Assembly: GCA_016719015.1 (NCBI GenBank)
Contig: JADKAZ010000007.1
Location: 1-64,000 of the forward strand
Length of the DNA: 64,000 nt
Source: Chitinophagaceae bacterium
Lineage (GTDB): Bacteria > Bacteroidota > Bacteroidia > Chitinophagales > Chitinophagaceae
Direction of reading: 5' to 3'
Shown: piece after piece, positions 52,285 through 60,309 of the stretch
Layout of the letters: each line of letters begins with the position of its first letter
Position numbering within the stretch: the stretch's first letter is position 1
The notes under the pieces: model-generated
What the model saw: only the letters and a program-made list of their open reading frames with translations
Told to the model about the DNA's origin: nothing
Database searches by the model: none
Program-made: the position numbers and the translations under genes

Positions 52285-54078
52285 ATGAGTACTGCAGCAA
52301 CAACAAAAACTATATCAAAAGGCGGAGAATGGCTGGTAAAAGAATCTTCTCCATTTGAAACATTTACTCCTGAAAATTTTGCAGAAGAACAATTGATGAT
52401 ACGGGACATGTGTAATCAATTCCTGGATGCAGAAATTTATCCTATTCTGGATCGTATTGATGATCTGGAGCCGGGTCTGATGAAGTCGCTGGTTGCAAAA
52501 GCAGGCGAGCAGGGATTGCTTTCTGTTTCGTTTCCTGAAGAATTCGGCGGATTAGGAAAAGATTTTATCACTTCCACTATTGTAAATGAATACCTCGGTG
52601 CAGGTCACTCTTTTTCTGTTGCAATTGCAGCCCATACAGGTATTGGCACTTTACCGATTTTATATTTTGGTACACCAGAACAGAAACAAAAATATATCCC
52701 CAAACTTATTACCGGTGAATGGGCCGGAGCATATGGATTAACAGAACCAAACAGTGGTAGCGATGCCCTCGGCGCCAAATCCACTGCAAAATTAAGCGAT
52801 GATGGCAAGCATTATATTTTGAATGGCCAAAAATGCTGGATTACCAATGGTGGCTTTGCACAGGTATATACCGTATTTGCAAAAGTCGATGGCGATAAAT
52901 TCACAGCTTTTATAGTAGAAAGAGGGACAGAAGGGTTTACGCAAGGGCCTGAAGAACATAAAATGGGAATCAAAGGCTCTTCTACGGTACAATTATATTT
53001 CCAGGATTGTAAAATACCGGTAGAAAATTTATTGGGAGAGATTGGCAAAGGACATAAAATCGCTTTCAACATATTGAACATTGGCCGCTTGAAATTATGT
53101 GCAGCAGCATTGGGTGGTGCCAGAAAATCATTAAGTGGAACAGTCGAGTATGCCAGAACAAGAGAACAGTTTAAGCAGCCAATCTCAAATTTTGGTGCTA
53201 TAAAACATAAACTGGCTGAAATGGCTATTCGGGTTTTTGTCGGCGAATCAGCATTATACAGAACTGCTAAATGGATAGATGAAAAAGAACATGAACTACT
53301 TGCATCTGGTAAACCAGAGAATGAAGCACTGTTAGGCGGAGCAGAGGAATATGCCATTGAATGTGCCATGCTGAAAGTATATGGAAGCGAGGTATTGGAT
53401 TATGTAGTGGATGAAGGGGTGCAGGTTCATGGTGGAAATGGTTTCAGCGCAGAGTATAATATTTCCAGGGCTTACCGGGATAGTCGTATCAACAGAATTT
53501 ATGAAGGAACCAATGAAATTAATCGCCTGCTTACTCTTGACATGACCTTGAAAAGAGCAATGGGAGGCCGGTTAGATTTAATGGGACCAGCTATGGCCGT
53601 GCAGAAAGAACTGATGAGTATTCCTGATTTTGGTGCAGAAGATGAGGCTCCATTTGCTAAAGAAAGAAAGTTAGTAGCCAATCTGAAGAAAGCCATATTG
53701 ATGACATCTGGTGCTGCAGTACAAAAGCTGATGATGAAAATTGAAAATGAACAGGAAGTGCTGATGAATATTGCTGATATGGCTATTGAAACATTCAATG
53801 CTGAAAGTGTACTGCTGAGGGTAATGAAAATGGCAGATCAAAAAGGAGAGGCAGCAAGCCAGCTTCATCTTGATATAATGCGGACCTACCTGTATGATGC
53901 AGCCGACAGGGTAAATAAATCGGGAAAAGATGCTGTGAATGCTTTTTCCGATGGCGATGAGCAGCGGATGATATTAATGGGATTAAAACGGTTTACCAAA
54001 GCGGAGCCCTTCAACACAAAAGATGCAAGAAGAAGAATTGCTGATAAAATGATAAGCGAAGGGAAATATTGTTTTTAA
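52285..54078 (+). CDS. acyl-CoA dehydrogenase, long form
   Basis: 597 residues. FAD-dependent alpha,beta-dehydrogenation of acyl-CoA in beta-oxidation. N-terminal (MIRDMCNQFLDAEIYPILDR), middle (YGLTEPNSGSDALGAKSTAK, CWITNGGFAQVYTVFAKVDG) and C-terminal (TREQFKQPISNFGAIKHKLA) domains are all present. IYEGTNEINRLL has the catalytic-type Glu, and VHGGNGFSAEYNISRAYRDS follows the usual flavin-site motif. An extra C-terminal domain of about 150 residues, as in VLCAD-like bacterial proteins, follows. It may be controlled by the upstream MarR protein. Confidence 0.93.
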   Translation: MSTAATTKTISKGGEWLVKESSPFETFTPENFAEEQLMIRDMCNQFLDAEIYPILDRIDDLEPGLMKSLVAKAGEQGLLSVSFPEEFGGLGKDFITSTIVNEYLGAGHSFSVAIAAHTGIGTLPILYFGTPEQKQKYIPKLITGEWAGAYGLTEPNSGSDALGAKSTAKLSDDGKHYILNGQKCWITNGGFAQVYTVFAKVDGDKFTAFIVERGTEGFTQGPEEHKMGIKGSSTVQLYFQDCKIPVENLLGEIGKGHKIAFNILNIGRLKLCAAALGGARKSLSGTVEYARTREQFKQPISNFGAIKHKLAEMAIRVFVGESALYRTAKWIDEKEHELLASGKPENEALLGGAEEYAIECAMLKVYGSEVLDYVVDEGVQVHGGNGFSAEYNISRAYRDSRINRIYEGTNEINRLLTLDMTLKRAMGGRLDLMGPAMAVQKELMSIPDFGAEDEAPFAKERKLVANLKKAILMTSGAAVQKLMMKIENEQEVLMNIADMAIETFNAESVLLRVMKMADQKGEAASQLHLDIMRTYLYDAADRVNKSGKDAVNAFSDGDEQRMILMGLKRFTKAEPFNTKDARRRIADKMISEGKYCF

Positions 54079-54827
54079 TTCCACTGGTCTTTATCAAAAT
54101 CTAACATGGCTGTCCTTAACGGGGCAGCCGTTTTAGTTTCAGCATAAATACTTGAAAGCTCTTTGCGGGTTATTTTTAATTCATTTAATTTTTGGACCCT
54201 TTTTCTTTCAATAATAATACCAGCAGACATCAGGAGTGATGAAAAAGTGGCAACAAGAAAATAAACCAGGAAGGTATCGTTAATATAAGGAGTCTTGAAA
54301 ACATAGTACATCAGGTATATAATTGTGTAACAACCATACGCAAAAAGCAGAGACGCTGCCATAACAGCTTTTCCCATTCCTTTATAATTGACAATTGCAA
54401 TTTTGGTTTGTCGTACAAAAAAATGAAGGCAATACGCCAAAACAATAAGTAAGGAAGGGCCAAGAAAAATGGTTACTGCTTTTGTATTGAAGCCAACAGT
54501 AAGTACTACAACCAGTTCAAACAACACTATAGCAAGAATGGATATTTTCATAATCCTGGTAAAGGAAAAAGAAGTGCTGAAATAAGTTAAGAATAGCAAC
54601 ATTAAAGGGGCATCCAGCAGGTTGTTGCAAATATTCCAATTGCTTATAACATCTTTCCCGACACTGATGTATCCTTCTGTAAGCAGGTTGTAAGCAAATA
54701 CTATGGAATAATAAGCAAATAAGGCCGGAAAACTTTTGTAGCCACCCAGACGGAAAAAAAGGAGAACAAAGATTGGCAAAAAGAGAGCTATAGATGAGAT
54801 AAAGCCCATTACGGAATTCCAGGTCAT
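54075..54827 (-). CDS. seven-helix membrane protein of unknown function
   Basis: 250 residues with about seven predicted helices (SVMGFISSIALFLPIFVLLF, FVLVFELVVVLTV-type region and others), ending in a charged amphipathic tail (IIERKRVQKLNELKITRKEL). No conserved family is recognised. The stop overlaps the convergent acyl-CoA dehydrogenase stop by 4 bases. It could be a sensor input module without its output (inference). Confidence 0.65.
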   Translation of the reverse strand: MTWNSVMGFISSIALFLPIFVLLFFRLGGYKSFPALFAYYSIVFAYNLLTEGYISVGKDVISNWNICNNLLDAPLMLLFLTYFSTSFSFTRIMKISILAIVLFELVVVLTVGFNTKAVTIFLGPSLLIVLAYCLHFFVRQTKIAIVNYKGMGKAVMAASLLFAYGCYTIIYLMYYVFKTPYINDTFLVYFLVATFSSLLMSAGIIIERKRVQKLNELKITRKELSSIYAETKTAAPLRTAMLDFDKDQWN

Positions 54828-54858
54828 AGTTCTATTGGTTTAGGATAAGGATTTTTTA

Positions 54859-54884
54859 ACGACAACGCCTGGTTGCGTTATCGT
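54859..54884. promoter_or_regulatory. imperfect inverted repeat upstream of the amidase
   Basis: ACGA-C-AACGC, six bases, GCGTT-A-TCGT: nine paired positions with one mismatch. It lies in the 190-base gap between divergent genes, 134 bases before the amidase start. It could bind a regulator of either. Confidence 0.35.
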
Positions 54885-55017
54885 CTATATATAAACGGGA
54901 TATTGGTACACATAGTGCTTAATCATAATAGTTTATACTAAAATTCAGTAAAACTGTGATAGTCCATAGTAATAATACGGAAATCACAATCGAGTGTTTT
55001 TGTGTTATCTTTCTGTT

Positions 55018-56214
55018 ATGATACGATTGTGGATTTTGGTCAGCCTGTTTTTTAGCTTTTCAGCTTTTTCTCAATCAATAATTCCTGCGAAACCGATAGT
55101 TGGTAAAACAACCGGTTCGCTGCCCTATCTCGAGTATGGTTTCGGTGTTGATAGATTGGGTGGAGCAAAAATGACTTATCTCGATACCAATATTGTGGTA
55201 AAAGTGGTTGATAGCACTATCGGAAATTATAAAGTCCAGTTGTCAAAAGACCATGTTGCCTATTTACCCAAATCTAATTTTAAGAGAGACAGCACCATTA
55301 AACTTCAATCTTATTACCTGACAAACAGCTGGATGGTAAGTGGAGATGAAAAATATGATTATGTAATGGTAAACCTCGATGAAAAACTACCCTACCGTAG
55401 TATGCAGCAGATAAGCCCATCAAGGATAGTAATAGATGTTTTTGGTGCCACCAGTAATACCAACTGGATTACACAACGTTCTTCAGCGAAGGAGGTCACT
55501 AATGTTTATCATGAGCAAATTGAAGACGACGTATTCCGAATCACCATTGAACTGAAACATAAGCAGCATTGGGGCTATAGCATTTATTACCGCGACAAGC
55601 GGCTCATGATAAGAGTAAAACGACAGCCTGAAGACTTAAGCCTCGAAAATATGAAGGTAGCTGTAGATGCCGGGCATGGAGGCGAAAACAATGGCGCATC
55701 CGGGATAAAGACAGGCATTTTAGAAAAAAAATACACACTGCTTATTGCCAAACAGCTTGAAAGGGTTTTGATAGATAAAGAAGCAAAAGTATTCATGACA
55801 AGAACAAAGGATACTGCCATAGGTATGATAGAGAGAACGGAAATGATTAAAAATGAAGACCCGGATTTTCTTATCAGTATCCACCTTAATTCATCAGTCA
55901 AGGACAGTATAAAAGGTGTAAGCACTTATTACCGGTATATTGGCTTCAGGCCATTAACACAGTATATACAGGAAAGTATGTTGAAGCTGGGCTTAAATGA
56001 TTTTGGAAATATCGGCAGTTTCAATTTTGCTTTAAGCGGCCCAACTGATTATCCAAACTGTTTGGTGGAAGTGGCTTTTCTGAGTAATAAAGAAGATGAA
56101 CAATTAATATTGGACCCCGAATTTCATAAAGCCGTAGCCACTCAAATAGTAGAGGGGATTAAAGAATGGTTAAAAGCCTGTAAGAAAGATAGTGACTTAT
56201 TAATAATTTATTGA
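55018..56214 (+). CDS. N-acetylmuramoyl-L-alanine amidase (Amidase_3)
   Basis: Start at 55018 (MIRLWILVSLFFSFSAFS, signal peptide); 398 residues. An AMIN-like N-terminal domain (LYRSMQQISPSRIVIDVFGA-type strand pattern) is followed by the zinc amidase: VAVDAGHGGENNGA (first His), ILEKKYTLLIAKQLERVL (Glu), SIHLNSSVKDS (second His) and CLVEVAFLSNKEDEQ (catalytic Glu). It cleaves the bond between MurNAc and the stem peptide and is usually needed for cell separation. A longer start at 54994 has no signal peptide. Confidence 0.9.
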   Translation: MIRLWILVSLFFSFSAFSQSIIPAKPIVGKTTGSLPYLEYGFGVDRLGGAKMTYLDTNIVVKVVDSTIGNYKVQLSKDHVAYLPKSNFKRDSTIKLQSYYLTNSWMVSGDEKYDYVMVNLDEKLPYRSMQQISPSRIVIDVFGATSNTNWITQRSSAKEVTNVYHEQIEDDVFRITIELKHKQHWGYSIYYRDKRLMIRVKRQPEDLSLENMKVAVDAGHGGENNGASGIKTGILEKKYTLLIAKQLERVLIDKEAKVFMTRTKDTAIGMIERTEMIKNEDPDFLISIHLNSSVKDSIKGVSTYYRYIGFRPLTQYIQESMLKLGLNDFGNIGSFNFALSGPTDYPNCLVEVAFLSNKEDEQLILDPEFHKAVATQIVEGIKEWLKACKKDSDLLIIY

Positions 56215-56241
56215 AATTTCATCGGGCAAAGCATCAAAGGA

Positions 56242-56637
56242 TTAATCTTCCGGGGGAAAGGGTTCGCCGCGGTGGCAGGTTTTGCAGGTTACTGTATTTA
56301 AATATTCTGGTCGATCCTTTTTATTATAATGGAAATTCTTTTTATTAATATCAATAACCATCCGCATCATTTTTCTGGCTTCTTCTTTCATAGGTTCTAA
56401 ATCCGAAACATAATCCAGGCTGTCGGTAAAACCTTTAGCTTTAACATGACAGAAATCGCATTTTACACCTAATGCTTTGTTATACGTCTGCATAATGCTA
56501 TCCAGCTTTTCATCGCTGATATCTTTAGGCAACACCTGGAGATTCCTGTCCTTTTGTGCAGGGGCTTTTATGGCAGCTATGCTCAACATTATAATACAGC
56601 TAAGAAGGCCAATGGCCAGCATTTTCTTTTTATGCAT
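56242..56637 (-). CDS. diheme cytochrome c, reaction-centre cytochrome-like
   Basis: 131 residues with a signal peptide. Two CxxCH sites: CDFCHVKAKGFT and CKTCHRGEPFP. The spacing and the intervening SLDYVSDLEPMKEEARKMMR match the PRC cytochrome family as used by many non-phototrophic Bacteroidota. The partner is unknown; it is not linked to act/cox genes here. It is convergent with the amidase. Confidence 0.85.
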   Translation of the reverse strand: MHKKKMLAIGLLSCIIMLSIAAIKAPAQKDRNLQVLPKDISDEKLDSIMQTYNKALGVKCDFCHVKAKGFTDSLDYVSDLEPMKEEARKMMRMVIDINKKNFHYNKKDRPEYLNTVTCKTCHRGEPFPPED

Positions 56638-56776
56638 GTCTCACAGACGGGGTTTTATTGGTAATAGTGGCCTCTTGTGTATATTTTCTGTTTCCACCAC
56701 CATCTCACTTTAAAAATTGAAAATACAAATTAGCCATCGTTTCCGCTATTAGTAAATGACGAATGGCTGACTTGGC

Positions 56777-56784
56777 TACATTTG
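56777..56784 (+). promoter_or_regulatory. -7 box of the AhpD-like gene
   Basis: TACATTTG, 20 bases before the ATG; the -33 element is weak (TTA at about 56750). Confidence 0.45.
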
Positions 56785-56803
56785 AGGTCTTAAATTTTAT
56801 ACC

Positions 56804-57148
56804 ATGAGCAATCTTGTAAATGAATTCAATGATTACAGAACCAGCATGAACGATGTAATTCTGAGCAAAGACAATCTTGTCATTAAACGACTCTGGAATC
56901 TCGATACCAACACCTATACTGAAGGGGCCATTGACGTAAAAACGAAAGAACTGTTGGGCCTGGTTGCCAGCATGGTGCTAAGATGTGATGATTGTATCAA
57001 GTACCACCTTGGAAAATCTCATGAATTGGGTATTACTACCGAACAGCTATATGAAGTATTTGCAGTTGCCAATATAGTGGGGGGCACTATTGTTATCCCC
57101 CATACCCGCCGGGCGGCGGAATACTGGGAGGAGCTGGTGAATAATTAA
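56804..57148 (+). CDS. carboxymuconolactone-decarboxylase/AhpD-like protein
   Basis: 114 residues. The redox motif CDDCIKYHLGKSHELG (C-x2-C followed by His) is that of the AhpD-like peroxidase-reductase branch of the CMD family, not the true decarboxylase. All-helical. It may reduce peroxides or act with a thioredoxin partner. It stands alone before the oxidoreductase gene. Confidence 0.85.
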   Translation: MSNLVNEFNDYRTSMNDVILSKDNLVIKRLWNLDTNTYTEGAIDVKTKELLGLVASMVLRCDDCIKYHLGKSHELGITTEQLYEVFAVANIVGGTIVIPHTRRAAEYWEELVNN

Positions 57149-57248
57149 CGGTGAGTAAGTATTATTCAAAAGAAGAAGTGGGTGCTACCGGAACAGAAAG
57201 CTCACAGGGGGTTCAGTAAAAATTATGATTTATATCAGCTTTACCGGC

Positions 57249-57278
57249 TTGTTCCGTGTTCGATATTCTTTAAATTTG
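57249..57278 (+). promoter_or_regulatory. promoter of the 2-oxoacid oxidoreductase beta gene
   Basis: TTG (57249-57251), 19 bases, TAAATTTG (57271-57278), 19 bases from the ATG. The gene thus has its own promoter and does not depend on an alpha-subunit gene upstream. Confidence 0.65.
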
Positions 57279-57296
57279 TAAGGAATTTTTAACCAT

Positions 57297-58325
57297 ATGA
57301 GTGATACAACTACCGCCCCCGTTTTAACTGCCAAAGATTTTGCCACCGACCAGGAAGTTCGCTGGTGCCCCGGATGCGGGGACTATTCTATTCTTGCCCA
57401 GGTACAAAAAGTGATGCCGACACTGGGTATACCCAAAGAAAACATTGTGATTGTTTCCGGAATTGGTTGCAGCAGCCGGTTCCCCTATTATATGAATACT
57501 TATGGCATGCATTCAATTCATGGAAGGGCTACGGCGGTTGCGTCAGGATTGAAAGCATCAAGACCTGAACTAAGTGTTTGGATAGTTACGGGTGATGGAG
57601 ACGGATTAAGTATTGGTGGTAATCATACCATACACCTGTTGCGAAGAAATTTTGATGTAAATGTATTGCTGTTCAATAACCAGATATATGGATTGACCAA
57701 AGGACAATACTCTCCAACATCCGAAGAACACAAGATTACAAAGTCAACGCCGATGGGAAGTATTGACCATCCATTCAATCCGCTTGCACTGGCATTGGGT
57801 GCAGATGCAACATTTGTGGCAAGAACGATGGACCGTGACCCCAAACATTTGCAGGCTATGCTCATCAGGACCAATCAGCATAAAGGGGCTTCTTTCCTGG
57901 AAATCTATCAGAACTGTAACATTTTTAATGACGGGGCTTTTGAAATCTTTACGGAAAAAGGCAGCAAGCCAACAGAAACATTATTCCTCGAACAGGGCAA
58001 GCCACTTGTGTTTGGCGCTGCCGCTGATAAAGGAATAAAATTAGATGGTTTCAAACCTGTGGTAGTAAATCTGAATGAAGGACATAGTGCGGATGATCTT
58101 TGGGTGCATGATGAACAGGATATTTACAAAGCACAGATATTGACCCGCATATTCGATGACCCGAAAATCGAAGGTCACCTGCCAAGGCCTTTTGGTGTTT
58201 TTTACCAAACCAACAGGGACTGTTATGAGGATGTAATGGCAGCACAGATAGAAGAAGCCAAATCAAGAAAGCCGGCTGATTTGGATAAGCTGCTCAGGGG
58301 ATCAGAAGTGTGGACGATTAACTAA
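57297..58325 (+). CDS. korB: 2-oxoacid:ferredoxin oxidoreductase, beta subunit
   Basis: 342 residues. CPGCGDYSILAQVQ and GIGCSSRFPYYM are the cluster-binding/TPP motif, GDGDGLSIGGNHTIHLLRRN is the thiamine-diphosphate motif and LFNNQIYGLTKGQYSPTSE the substrate loop. It decarboxylates 2-oxoglutarate (or a related oxoacid) with ferredoxin as acceptor. The alpha subunit normally lies immediately upstream; here an AhpD-like gene is there and no alpha gene is in the window. Confidence 0.9.
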   Translation: MSDTTTAPVLTAKDFATDQEVRWCPGCGDYSILAQVQKVMPTLGIPKENIVIVSGIGCSSRFPYYMNTYGMHSIHGRATAVASGLKASRPELSVWIVTGDGDGLSIGGNHTIHLLRRNFDVNVLLFNNQIYGLTKGQYSPTSEEHKITKSTPMGSIDHPFNPLALALGADATFVARTMDRDPKHLQAMLIRTNQHKGASFLEIYQNCNIFNDGAFEIFTEKGSKPTETLFLEQGKPLVFGAAADKGIKLDGFKPVVVNLNEGHSADDLWVHDEQDIYKAQILTRIFDDPKIEGHLPRPFGVFYQTNRDCYEDVMAAQIEEAKSRKPADLDKLLRGSEVWTIN

Positions 58326-58350
58326 GAATTACTTTATTGATAATAATAAG

Positions 58351-58370
58351 AAAGCCCCGATCGGGGCTTT
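58351..58370. terminator. bidirectional terminator
   Basis: AAAGCCCCGA followed by its exact reverse complement, with T tracts on both sides (AAAATAAAAG... on the minus strand). It lies between korB and the convergent cupin gene. Confidence 0.8.
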
Positions 58371-58374
58371 TATT

Positions 58375-58881
58375 TTAGCTGATCGATGCAGCGTTTAATT
58401 CTCTTTCTGCATACACAAACACTTTTTTTTCTTTCCTTTTATACCACCATTGCGGCATCGTCTTTTTCATCAGCGTATCAATATTACGCATACCGATCAG
58501 GCTCCATGCCCCCCGTAATTTGCCAGCAATGGAGGGCTGCATGGCACGGAGGCTCATGGCAAAGCCACTCTCCAAATATTCCATATGATGCCAGTAACCG
58601 GCGGGCATAAACAATGTATCGCCAGGCTCAAGGATAAAATCAAAACCTTCTGCTAATTTCAACGCAGGAAATTTTTCATAATCAACATTTCCTTCCACAT
58701 AGTAATTAGAAAAATCGGCAAGACTTAATACTTCCCAGGGTTTGCGGTAGAGTTTGTGTTGTTCTTTATAAGGGAACATTAGTACTCTTTTTCTACCACC
58801 AAACTGTGTGTGTAGGATATGAGAAAGGTCAATATCATAATGCATATGCGTAATGCTTCCGGCACCCCCGGTAAACAGCAT
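58375..58881 (-). CDS. cupin-like/JmjC protein, C-terminal fragment
   Basis: 168 residues as read. GGAGSITHMHYDIDLSHILH has the Fe(II) ligands H-x-D, and GDTLFMPAGYWHHMEYLESG has the second His. The fold is that of JmjC/cupin 2-oxoglutarate oxygenases such as tRNA or ribosomal protein hydroxylases. The N-terminal part lies in another frame at 58835-59284; the real joint is in the T7 run at 58888-58894. Confidence 0.85.
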   Translation of the reverse strand: MLFTGGAGSITHMHYDIDLSHILHTQFGGRKRVLMFPYKEQHKLYRKPWEVLSLADFSNYYVEGNVDYEKFPALKLAEGFDFILEPGDTLFMPAGYWHHMEYLESGFAMSLRAMQPSIAGKLRGAWSLIGMRNIDTLMKKTMPQWWYKRKEKKVFVYAERELNAASIS

Positions 58882-59284
58882 CGGGTATTTTTTTGATGAA
58901 GCCTTTCATCAAATGCTCAGGCCAGGTAAAATCTTTTATCAGTTGCGGTGCATGATCAAAAATATTGAACAGGAATATTCGCCAGGCAGCAGGCCCGGAT
59001 TTTATCATGTCAATATATTCACCAAAAGTCTTGTAGTCGTCAGCCGTATTGATAGGGGTGTAGGCATCACTTTTTACATTATTATATAAGGGCACCTTTT
59101 TATCACCGACCAATTGTTTGAAATAATCCCAATTCCATTTAGTGTAGGCCGGCCAATCATGCGACAGGTTCTTTATCACCACAGGTACGCCGGGCTCATA
59201 ATATTCTTTTCTAAACACCTCTGGCTCAATCGTATCAAAGGTGGCAACCGGCTTTAACTGCATGACAATTTTTAATTTTTGCAA
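58835..59284 (-). CDS. cupin-like/JmjC protein, N-terminal fragment
   Basis: 149 residues as read: VATFDTIEPEVFRKEYYEPG, WPAYTKWNWDYFKQLVGDKK and the DFTWPEHLMKGFIKK segment, typical of cupin-like domain proteins. At AAAAAAA one A too many turns YPMLFTGGAGS into IPDAVYRGC. Removing it joins the C-terminal fragment into a protein of about 300 residues. Substrate unknown. Confidence 0.85.
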   Translation of the reverse strand: MQKLKIVMQLKPVATFDTIEPEVFRKEYYEPGVPVVIKNLSHDWPAYTKWNWDYFKQLVGDKKVPLYNNVKSDAYTPINTADDYKTFGEYIDMIKSGPAAWRIFLFNIFDHAPQLIKDFTWPEHLMKGFIKKIPDAVYRGCRKHYAYAL

Positions 59285-59380
59285 AGATAAGAAGCCGTGA
59301 AAATACGAATTGCGGATTAAATAGCGTTTCCGGCAGTGTATTTGTTAAAACAATGTATTTTTAGAGAGAACTTATAACTG

Positions 59381-59989
59381 ATGTTACTGCATATTCATCC
59401 GGAAAACCCTCAGCCACGATTAATAAAACAGGTAGTAGAGAGCCTTCAAAAGGGAGGCATTATTATTTACCCCACCGATACGGTGTATGGATTGGGTTGT
59501 GATATTCTGCAGCAAAAAGCTGTGGAGCGTATTTGCCGGATTAAAAAAGTGGATCCCAAAAAAGCACAACTTTCCTTTGTTTGCAGCGACCTTTCACACC
59601 TGAGTGATTTCACGAAACCATTATCCAATCCAACCTACCGGCTGCTAAAAGAATATTTGCCCGGGCCCTACACTTTTATTTTACCAGCCAGCAAGATGGT
59701 GCCTAAAATTTTACAAAGTAAAAAAGATACGATTGGCCTCCGGATACCCGACAATAAAATTGCGATGGCCATTATCCAGGAACTGGGCCGCCCCATACTC
59801 AGTGCTTCACTTCCCGGCGATATGGTGGAGGACTATACTGACCCCGAAGTGATGTATGAAAATTTTATGAATGAAGTGGATTTTGTAATTGATGGTGGTA
59901 ATGGTGGCATGGTTCCTTCTACTATTATTGATTGTACAGGCGAAGAGCCTCTATTAATAAGAGAAGGCTTAGGAAAATGGGGTGAATAA
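59381..59989 (+). CDS. tsaC: L-threonylcarbamoyladenylate synthase (YrdC/Sua5 family)
   Basis: 202 residues. GGIIIYPTDTVYGLGCDI, CRIKKVDPKKAQLSFVCSDL and LLKEYLPGPYTFILPASKMV are the YrdC signatures; DTIGLRIPDNKIAMAI and STIIDCTGEEPLLIREGLG close the domain. It makes threonylcarbamoyl-AMP for the t6A37 tRNA modification. It is a short form without the C-terminal Sua5 domain. It is divergent from the cupin gene. Confidence 0.92.
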   Translation: MLLHIHPENPQPRLIKQVVESLQKGGIIIYPTDTVYGLGCDILQQKAVERICRIKKVDPKKAQLSFVCSDLSHLSDFTKPLSNPTYRLLKEYLPGPYTFILPASKMVPKILQSKKDTIGLRIPDNKIAMAIIQELGRPILSASLPGDMVEDYTDPEVMYENFMNEVDFVIDGGNGGMVPSTIIDCTGEEPLLIREGLGKWGE

Positions 59990-60020
59990 CAAATACTAAC
60001 AGAAAATTCCAATAGCTATT

Positions 60021-60216
60021 TTACTGAAACAAACTTTTAGCACATGCAGGAAGTGTAATTGGGTTGGTTGAACAGCAGTTGCTTTTAAGTTTTAAATCCG
60101 CCGCTGGTACTTCAGTTACAGGACCCGGGTTTAATTTTTCTATTCTGGTGTCCGTTATTTTTGCTGAGGTTCGAGTTAGCCTGTAGCATATTATCGAAAA
60201 GGAAATATTTTTTCAT
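60021..60216 (-). CDS. candidate short peptide gene, possibly frame-broken
   Basis: The minus strand from ATG 60216 reads MKKYFLFDNMLQANSNLSK and then stops after 38 residues in the given frame. Taking one A from the A5 run at AGCAAAAATAACG gives ITDTRIEKLNPGPVTEVPAA and a Cys/Ser/Thr-rich end (NCCSTNPITLPACAKSLFQ) up to TAA at 60023. The shape, a short polar leader and a Cys-rich tail, is like a RiPP or secreted peptide precursor, but no processing genes are near. Low confidence that it is expressed. The gap 59990-60309 holds nothing else I can support. Confidence 0.3.
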
Positions 60217-60309
60217 AATTAGAAGAGTTAATAGTAAAAATGGTTGATCCCGACTTTTCGTTTAATGAAAACATTTAGTATGCAAAGGAGCGAAGAATAA
60301 ATGTTTTTT

